DNA from: DATILI01 sp035476635
GTDB lineage: Bacteria > Pseudomonadota > Gammaproteobacteria > Burkholderiales > Burkholderiaceae_C
DNA length: 36,727 bases
Assembly (NCBI GenBank): GCA_035476635.1
Contig: DATILI010000066.1
Location: forward strand, 1 to 36,727
Direction of reading: 5' to 3'
Below are positions 31,917 to 36,727 of the stretch, in pieces. Under the pieces are notes generated by a model that searched no databases, was not told the origin of the DNA, and saw nothing but the letters and a program-made list of their open reading frames with translations. The position numbers and the translations under genes are program-made. Each line of letters opens with the position of its first letter. Position 1 is the stretch's first letter.

Positions 31917-32806
31917 CCATGACTCCCACCGTTCTCCCCAGCGTTCCCACGCCGTTTGCGCCTTACACCCTGCGCCTGCCCGAGGCCGACGCAGTGCCGC
32001 TGATCTGCGATTCGCCCCACAGCGGCGTGCTGTATCCGGATGACTTTCGCTATTGCCTGCCATTCGAGAAGTTGCGCGCCGGCGAAGACACCGATGTCCA
32101 TGTGCTGTGGGAGGCGTTGCCATCGGTCGGCGCGACCTTGCTGGCCGCCCAGTTTCCGCGTGCCTACATCGACCCCAATCGCGAACTGGAAGACATCGAT
32201 GCTTCCATGCTGGCCGAGCCTTGGCCAACGCCCTTGACGCCCAGTGAAAAAACGCGCCTGGGCATCGGCCTGATCTGGCGCGATGCGGGCCAGGATGGCC
32301 GCAAGCCGATCTATGACCGGCTGCTGAGCGTGGCCGAGGTGCGCAAGCGCATCGACAACTACCACGCGCCGTACCACGCAGCCATGCAAGAGCAGATCGA
32401 GTCGGCCTATTCACGCTCGGGTGCCGTGTGGCACTTGAACCTGCACTCCATGCCGGCCAATTCCTATGAGAGCCTGCAGATCAAAAGCGAGCATCCGCTG
32501 GCCGATTTTGTCCTGGGGGACCGCGACGGCACCACCGCCGCGCCCGAATTCACCGACATGGTGGCCCAAGCCTTGCGCCTGCGCGGCTTCAGCGTTGCGC
32601 TCAATGATCCGTTCAAGGGCGTGGCGCTGATCGCGCGCCTGGGCCGGCCGGCCGAGCGCCGCCACAGCCTGCAGGTCGAACTGCACCGCGGCTTGTACAT
32701 GGATGAGAACACGCGCGCGCGCAGCACCAATTTCCAGGCATTGCAAAATGCGCTGGCCGAGGTATCGCGCGATATTGCCGCCTACGTCAGGAGCCAGGTG
32801 AAATGA
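31913..32806 (+). CDS. N-formylglutamate amidohydrolase-family protein
   Basis: A 297-residue enzyme of the N-formylglutamate deformylase (FGase/HutG) family. Visible marks are ICDSPHSGVLYPDDF (about 23-38), AYIDPNRELEDID (about 84-96), the metal-site HLNLHSMPANSY (about 175-186) and LQVELHRGLYMDE near residue 255. It would remove a formyl or other small acyl group from an N-acyl amino acid. No hut genes lie nearby, so histidine degradation is not indicated. The start ATG 31913 overlaps the preceding ATPase stop; ATG 31919 is an alternative. The next gene, an M20 amidohydrolase, overlaps in the same way, so all three act together. Confidence 0.88.
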   Translation: MTMTPTVLPSVPTPFAPYTLRLPEADAVPLICDSPHSGVLYPDDFRYCLPFEKLRAGEDTDVHVLWEALPSVGATLLAAQFPRAYIDPNRELEDIDASMLAEPWPTPLTPSEKTRLGIGLIWRDAGQDGRKPIYDRLLSVAEVRKRIDNYHAPYHAAMQEQIESAYSRSGAVWHLNLHSMPANSYESLQIKSEHPLADFVLGDRDGTTAAPEFTDMVAQALRLRGFSVALNDPFKGVALIARLGRPAERRHSLQVELHRGLYMDENTRARSTNFQALQNALAEVSRDIAAYVRSQVK

Positions 32807-34008
32807 GTTTGATCAGCGAAATTGAACAGGCGCATGTCGCCTTGACGGCCATTCGCCGCGACATCCATGCCCATCCCGAACTGGCCTTCAAGGAAAACCG
32901 TACCTCCGACATCGTGGCCGAGCGGCTCGCCGAGTGGGGCATCGAAGTGCACCGCGGCCTGGGCCAAACGGGTGTGGTCGGCGTGCTGCGTGGCAGCAAG
33001 ACCAGCAGCGGGCGCTCGATCGGCCTGCGCGCCGACATGGATGCGCTGCCCATGCCCGAGCACAACCGCTTCAAGCATGCCTCCACCCACCCTGGGCGCA
33101 TGCACGGCTGCGGGCACGACGGCCACACCACCATGCTGCTCGGCGCCGCGCAGCATTTGGCGCGGCACCGCGATTTCGACGGCACCATCAACTTCATCTT
33201 CCAGCCGGCGGAAGAGGGCGGCAACGCCGGTGCGCGCGCGATGATGCAGGACGGCCTGTTCGAGCGCTTTCCCTGTGACGAAATCTACGGCATCCACAAC
33301 ATGCCCGGCCTGCCCGCCGGCACGTTCGCCTTTCGCAAGGGGGCGATGATGGCGTCGAGCAATCGCTTCGACATCATCGTGCGCGGTGTCGGCGGCCATG
33401 CCGCCATGCCGGAGAAAGCCGTGGACCCGATCGTGATCGCGGCCGAGATGATCGGTGTGCTGCAGACCTTGATCTCGCGCCACAAGTCCCCCATCGACGT
33501 CGCGGTGCTGTCGGTCACGCAGATCCACGCGGGGGACGCGTACAACGTGATTCCCGACCAGGCCGTGATTCGCGGCACGGTGCGCACCTTCAGCACGCAG
33601 GTGCTGGACAGCATCGAAGCCAACATGCGGCGCGTGGCCGAAACCCTGCCGCAAGTGCATGGCGGCACGGGCGAGCTGCAGTTCGTGCGCGCCTACCCAC
33701 CCCTGGTGAACTGGGACGCGCCGACCGATTTCGCGGCGCAGGTCGCGGAAGATGTTTTCGGCACGGACAAAGTGATCCGCAACACTGCCCAGCTCGGCGG
33801 CGCGGAAGACTTTTCGTTCTACCTGGAGAAGGTGCCGGGCTGCTACCTCTTCCTGGGCAACGGCGGCGGTGAGCACCGCGAAGCCACCTACCACGGCATG
33901 GGCCCGTGTGAGCTGCACAACCCCAACTACGATTTCAACGACGCCCTGTTGCCCGTGGGCTCGACCTACTGGGTGCGGCTGGCACAGGCCTTTTTCGCGC
34001 GGGCCTGA
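32803..34008 (+). CDS. M20-family amidohydrolase (hippurate hydrolase/aminoacylase-like)
   Basis: A 401-residue M20D metal-dependent amidohydrolase. Metal and catalytic residues are seen in MHGCGHDGH (Cys103, His105), PAEEGG (Glu137, Glu138), YGIHNMPG (His165), and the C-terminal GGAEDFSFY and LHNPNYDFND blocks. This subfamily hydrolyses N-acyl amino acids such as hippurate and acetylated amino acids, and removes amino acids from auxin conjugates. The start overlaps the previous gene by ATGA. It ends the ABC operon; a 71-base gap separates it from the next gene. With the importer and the deformylase-like enzyme it suggests a scavenging pathway for N-acylated amino acids. Confidence 0.93.
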   Translation: MSLISEIEQAHVALTAIRRDIHAHPELAFKENRTSDIVAERLAEWGIEVHRGLGQTGVVGVLRGSKTSSGRSIGLRADMDALPMPEHNRFKHASTHPGRMHGCGHDGHTTMLLGAAQHLARHRDFDGTINFIFQPAEEGGNAGARAMMQDGLFERFPCDEIYGIHNMPGLPAGTFAFRKGAMMASSNRFDIIVRGVGGHAAMPEKAVDPIVIAAEMIGVLQTLISRHKSPIDVAVLSVTQIHAGDAYNVIPDQAVIRGTVRTFSTQVLDSIEANMRRVAETLPQVHGGTGELQFVRAYPPLVNWDAPTDFAAQVAEDVFGTDKVIRNTAQLGGAEDFSFYLEKVPGCYLFLGNGGGEHREATYHGMGPCELHNPNYDFNDALLPVGSTYWVRLAQAFFARA

Positions 34009-34045
34009 GCACCGCCGTCCGCCACGCCCAAGTGGCCCGGCCTGC

Positions 34046-34051
34046 TAGACT
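34046..34051 (+). promoter_or_regulatory. Possible -10 element before the pseudouridine synthase gene
   Basis: TAGACT in the gap between the M20 gene and the pseudouridine synthase resembles a sigma-70 -10 box and lies 28 bases before the start. No good -35 box is seen, so this is weak. Confidence 0.25.
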
Positions 34052-34079
34052 CGGCCCCGATTCAAGCCCGGCGGCGACC

Positions 34080-34883
34080 ATGCAACTGCAAGAAATTCTT
34101 TATTCCCAGGGCTTTGGCACCCGGCGCGTCTGTGCCGGCATGATCCAGCAGGGCCTGGTGGCGGTGTACGACGCTCCGGGCGCGCCCGAGCCCGGCGCCG
34201 TGACGGACGCGGCAGCGGAGTTTGCGGCTGAGGGCTTGCGCTTCACGGTCCAGGGCGTCGATTGGGAATACCACGAGAAGGCCTATGTGCTGCTGCACAA
34301 GCCCGCAGGCACGGAATGCTCGCAAAAGCCGTCGACTTACCCAAGCATCTATACCTTGCTGCCGTCGCCATTGCGCCTGCGGCCCAGCAAGAATGCGGTG
34401 CAGGGCGTGCAAGCCGTGGGAAGGCTGGACCAGGATACGACAGGGTTGCTGCTGCTCAGCGACGACGGGCAATTCATCCACCGCATGAGCTCGCCCAAGA
34501 AACATCTTCCCAAGGTCTATGAAGTGACCGCCAAGCACGCGCTGGACGACAAGCAGGTGCAGCGCCTGCTCCAGGGCGTGGTGCTGGACGACGATCCGAA
34601 GCCCGTGCGCGCGGCTGCCTGCGAGATCGTCGACGCATCGGCCGAGGCCAAACACCTGCGCCTGACCCTGACCGAAGGCAAGTACCACCAGGTCAAGCGC
34701 ATGCTGGCGGCGGTGGGCAACCGGGTGGAGGGCTTGCACCGCTCGCGCATCGGCGCCCTGGAACTGCCGGCGGATTTGGCGCCGGGGCAGTGGCGCTGGC
34801 TGCGCCAGGACGACCTGGCGCGGCTTGCGATGCAGGCGCCTAGGGAAGTTCCGCCAGGAATGCCTGCACCAGCGTCGTCGTGA
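34080..34883 (+). CDS. Pseudouridine synthase, RsuA/RluB/E/F family
   Basis: A 267-residue RNA pseudouridine synthase. An S4-like N-terminus (EILYSQGFGTRRVCAGMIQQ, about 4-23) precedes the catalytic domain with VGRLDQDTTGLLLLSDDG (113-130), Asp117 being the catalytic residue, and KYHQVKRMLAAVGNRVEGLHR (about 201-221). The product is most like RsuA, which modifies U516 of 16S rRNA, but RluB/E/F enzymes share these motifs. It is a housekeeping gene next to the accessory operon. The ATG at 34080 was chosen because an upstream start would add a non-family extension. It overlaps the opposite alpha/beta hydrolase by 44 bases tail-to-tail. Confidence 0.9.
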   Translation: MQLQEILYSQGFGTRRVCAGMIQQGLVAVYDAPGAPEPGAVTDAAAEFAAEGLRFTVQGVDWEYHEKAYVLLHKPAGTECSQKPSTYPSIYTLLPSPLRLRPSKNAVQGVQAVGRLDQDTTGLLLLSDDGQFIHRMSSPKKHLPKVYEVTAKHALDDKQVQRLLQGVVLDDDPKPVRAAACEIVDASAEAKHLRLTLTEGKYHQVKRMLAAVGNRVEGLHRSRIGALELPADLAPGQWRWLRQDDLARLAMQAPREVPPGMPAPASS

Positions 34884-35652
34884 GCGCCGCTTGGTCGCGG
34901 TGCGGCGAGTGCCCGCATTGCTGCAGTTTCTGAAGCGTTACGCGACCGTTTGCTGGCTGGTCCGGGCGAATCTGCTCGATCTGCGCCATGCTGCCGTAGG
35001 GGTCGTCCACGCCCTGGATCGCCAGCACCGGCGCCTGGATGTGCCGGCAGTCTTCTCGGATGTCAAAGCTGCGAAAGGCCTGGCTGAGCCAGACGTCGTT
35101 CCATTGCCAGAACGCGCAGTCGACTTCGGCATGGTAGCGGGCCAGGCGCTGGCGCAAGTCACCGGTTTCATAGGCCAGCCTGGCCTGTGCAATCGACTGG
35201 ACCGAGATGTCCTCGACGATCACGTGCGGCGCCATCACGATGCAGGCCGTCACCGGGTTGCGGCTCGCGTGGAGCAGGGCGATGCTGCCGCCGTCGGAGT
35301 GGCCCAGGAGAACCGGCGCGGGAATCGACAGCTCCTGCAGCAACGCCGGCAATACGTCGAAGGCTTCGCGGTGCAGGTAGTCGGGCAAAAGGCGGCCGCT
35401 GCGCTGGCCTTCGCGTTGGGCGGGATCGCCGCGCACGTCGGGCACGGGCTTGGACTGGCCATAGCCCTGGCGCGAATAGACCAGGCCGGCGCGTCCGGTG
35501 GCCTCGCAGACCTGCTCCGGCCAGTCGCGCCACATGGCGACCGAGCCCAGGCCTTCGTGCAGAAAAACGATGGGGCAGCGGGCTGCGGCACCCGCCGACG
35601 CCTGGATCTGGTGCACTTCCAGCCCGACGCCATTGATCTGGATCAAATTCAT
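34840..35652 (-). CDS. Alpha/beta hydrolase
   Basis: A 270-residue alpha/beta hydrolase. The triad is Ser119 in LLGHSDGGS, Asp in QGVDDPYGS (about 218) and His in CGHSPHRDQ (about 248). The oxyanion loop is LHEGLGSVAMWRDWP (about 31-45), and the RQGYGQS segment follows strand 4, as in 3-oxoadipate enol-lactonase-like and haloperoxidase-like enzymes. No signal peptide is seen, so it is likely cytoplasmic. Its 3' end runs 44 bases into the pseudouridine synthase gene on the other strand. The substrate is unknown. Confidence 0.9.
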   Translation of the reverse strand: MNLIQINGVGLEVHQIQASAGAAARCPIVFLHEGLGSVAMWRDWPEQVCEATGRAGLVYSRQGYGQSKPVPDVRGDPAQREGQRSGRLLPDYLHREAFDVLPALLQELSIPAPVLLGHSDGGSIALLHASRNPVTACIVMAPHVIVEDISVQSIAQARLAYETGDLRQRLARYHAEVDCAFWQWNDVWLSQAFRSFDIREDCRHIQAPVLAIQGVDDPYGSMAQIEQIRPDQPANGRVTLQKLQQCGHSPHRDQAALTTTLVQAFLAELP

Positions 35653-35697
35653 GCGCGGATGTTACGGGAACTCACCCAGCGCCGCCGAGGGGCCGGC

Positions 35698-35703
35698 TAC
35701 ACT
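35698..35703 (+). promoter_or_regulatory. Possible -10 element before the beta-propeller gene
   Basis: TACACT within GGCTACACTTG is a good match to a sigma-70 -10 box, 29 bases before the GTG start. The -35 position (about 35675-35680) is a poor match. Confidence 0.3.
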
Positions 35704-35732
35704 TGAAGGCTGTCTCCAAACTGTGATTTCTT

Positions 35733-36727
35733 GTGAAGTTTTCTGCCCGTATTTTCGCGTTCCTGACCGTCCCGCTCGCTGTTGCCGCACCTTTTGCCGC
35801 CCTTTTTGCCGCCCCGCTCGCCGCCCAGGCTGCCCATCCGATCTTCGTATTGAACTCGCTGGATGCCAGTGTCAGCGTGATTGATCCCGCCACCTGGACC
35901 GAAACCAAGCGCATCCCCACGGGCAAGGAGCCGCACCACCTGTACCTCACGCCCGACGAGAAATCGCTGGTCATTGCCAATGCCCTGGGTGATTCGCTGA
36001 CCTTCGTCGACCCGAAGACCGCCGAGGTCCAGCGTACCGTGCGCGGCATTCTCGACCCCTACCAGCTGCGTTTTTCGCCGGACATGAAATGGCTGATCAC
36101 GGCGGCCAACCGGCTCAACCATGTCGACATCTACCGCTGGGACGGCAAGGAAATGACGCTGGCCAAGCGCGTGGCCACCGGCAAGACGCCCAGCCACATC
36201 TGGATCGACAGCAAGAGCACCACGGCTTTCGTCTCGATGCAGGACAGCGACGAACTGGTGGCGGTGGACCTGGGCCAGCAAGCAATCAAGTGGCGCGTGA
36301 AGACCGGGCCGATGCCGGCCGATGTGTACGGCACGGCCGACGACAAATTCCTGCTTCTGGGCCTGACCGGCAGCGACGGCGTGGAGGTCTACGACGTTTC
36401 GGGCAAGGAACCCAAGCTGCTCAAGAAGCTGCGTACCGGCGAAGGCGCCCATGCATTTCGCGGCGCCGGCGACAAGCGCCATGTGTTCGTGAGCAACCGC
36501 GTGGCCAACAGCATCAGCAAGATCGATATGCAGACAATGGAAGTCGTGACCAGCTATGCGGTGCCGGGCGGTCCGGACTGCGTGGAATTGTCGGCCGACG
36601 GCAAGCTGATGATGGTGACATCGCGCTGGGCCAGGAAGCTCACCGTGATCGACACCGAGACGAAGAAGATCGTTCGCCAAGTCAACGTCGGCAGGTCTCC
36701 GCATGGCGTCTGGACGCTCGACCACGC
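35733..36727 (+). CDS. YncE-like secreted beta-propeller protein (3' end outside window)
   Basis: The first 331 residues of a secreted protein run off the window end. It starts at GTG 35733, giving a lysine plus a hydrophobic, Ala-rich signal peptide (about residues 1-33, ending LAAQAA). The rest is a series of YVTN-type beta-propeller repeats: IFVLNSLDASVSVIDPATW, SLVIANALGDSLTFVDPKT, HVFVSNRVANSISKIDMQT and LMMVTSRWARKLTVIDTET, each ending in a 'vxvID' strand. Such periplasmic seven-bladed propellers (E. coli YncE is the model) have poorly known roles and some bind DNA or metals. It is divergent from the alpha/beta hydrolase. The ribosome binding site is weak, so a different nearby start is possible. 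It has no stop in view. Confidence 0.87.
   Translation, partial: MKFSARIFAFLTVPLAVAAPFAALFAAPLAAQAAHPIFVLNSLDASVSVIDPATWTETKRIPTGKEPHHLYLTPDEKSLVIANALGDSLTFVDPKTAEVQRTVRGILDPYQLRFSPDMKWLITAANRLNHVDIYRWDGKEMTLAKRVATGKTPSHIWIDSKSTTAFVSMQDSDELVAVDLGQQAIKWRVKTGPMPADVYGTADDKFLLLGLTGSDGVEVYDVSGKEPKLLKKLRTGEGAHAFRGAGDKRHVFVSNRVANSISKIDMQTMEVVTSYAVPGGPDCVELSADGKLMMVTSRWARKLTVIDTETKKIVRQVNVGRSPHGVWTLDH

Noticed and set aside
35697..36725. 342-codon minus-strand open frame at the right edge.
   Set aside because: The + strand frame gives a signal peptide and beta-propeller repeats; the minus frame is its shadow.

Overview
The window is GC-rich, densely packed bacterial DNA. The many Bug-type (TctC-like) periplasmic binding proteins, a TRAP transporter, a CaiB CoA-transferase and short-spaced operons with strong GGAGA ribosome binding sites suggest a betaproteobacterium of the order Burkholderiales (Bordetella/Achromobacter or Variovorax/Polaromonas type). 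This rests on gene content only. No rRNA, tRNA, CRISPR array, transposase or integrase was seen. There is no gene-free stretch over 300 bases.

Region 1 (1-7151, + strand): the C-terminus of an AraC-family regulator, then a catabolic operon of a ThDP-dependent enzyme, a Bug binding protein, a small NIPSNAP protein, a complete TRAP transporter in the order P-M-Q, and an atypical short-chain dehydrogenase. Region 2 (7133-12441): a LysR regulator divergent from an amidase, two tandem Bug proteins and a class II aldolase-like protein. Region 3 (12447-20951): a six-gene minus-strand operon (choline-sulfatase-like enzyme, aldehyde dehydrogenase, 3-hydroxyisobutyrate dehydrogenase-like enzyme, Bug protein, bicupin, GntR/FCD regulator), divergent from a CaiB CoA-transferase and a crotonase-fold protein. 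The 90-base gap between them holds a perfect 12-bp palindrome and three TTGCA half-sites phased at 11 bp, a likely operator for the GntR protein.

Region 4 (20982-26135, - strand): a TetR regulator followed by an NADPH:quinone-type reductase, two SDRs, an AcuI/YhdH-type reductase and an alpha/beta hydrolase. Two matching 17-bp sites, one over the TetR start and one just upstream of the reductase, look like TetR operators. Region 5 (26304-34008, + strand): a complete dipeptide-type ABC importer fused into one operon with an N-formylglutamate amidohydrolase-like enzyme and an M20 amidohydrolase, suggesting import and deacylation of N-acyl amino acids or peptides. Region 6 (34080-36727): an RsuA-type pseudouridine synthase, an oppositely oriented alpha/beta hydrolase, and a secreted YncE-like beta-propeller protein cut by the window end.

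Overall this is an accessory scavenging region: five regulator-linked uptake and catabolism modules side by side. Four Bug receptors lie here with no TctA/TctB membrane partners in the window. I did not find a convincing wholly new system. The strongest leads are the two predicted regulatory circuits (GntR and TetR), the CoA-transferase plus catalytically altered crotonase paired with a sulfatase operon, and the importer-amidohydrolase operon.
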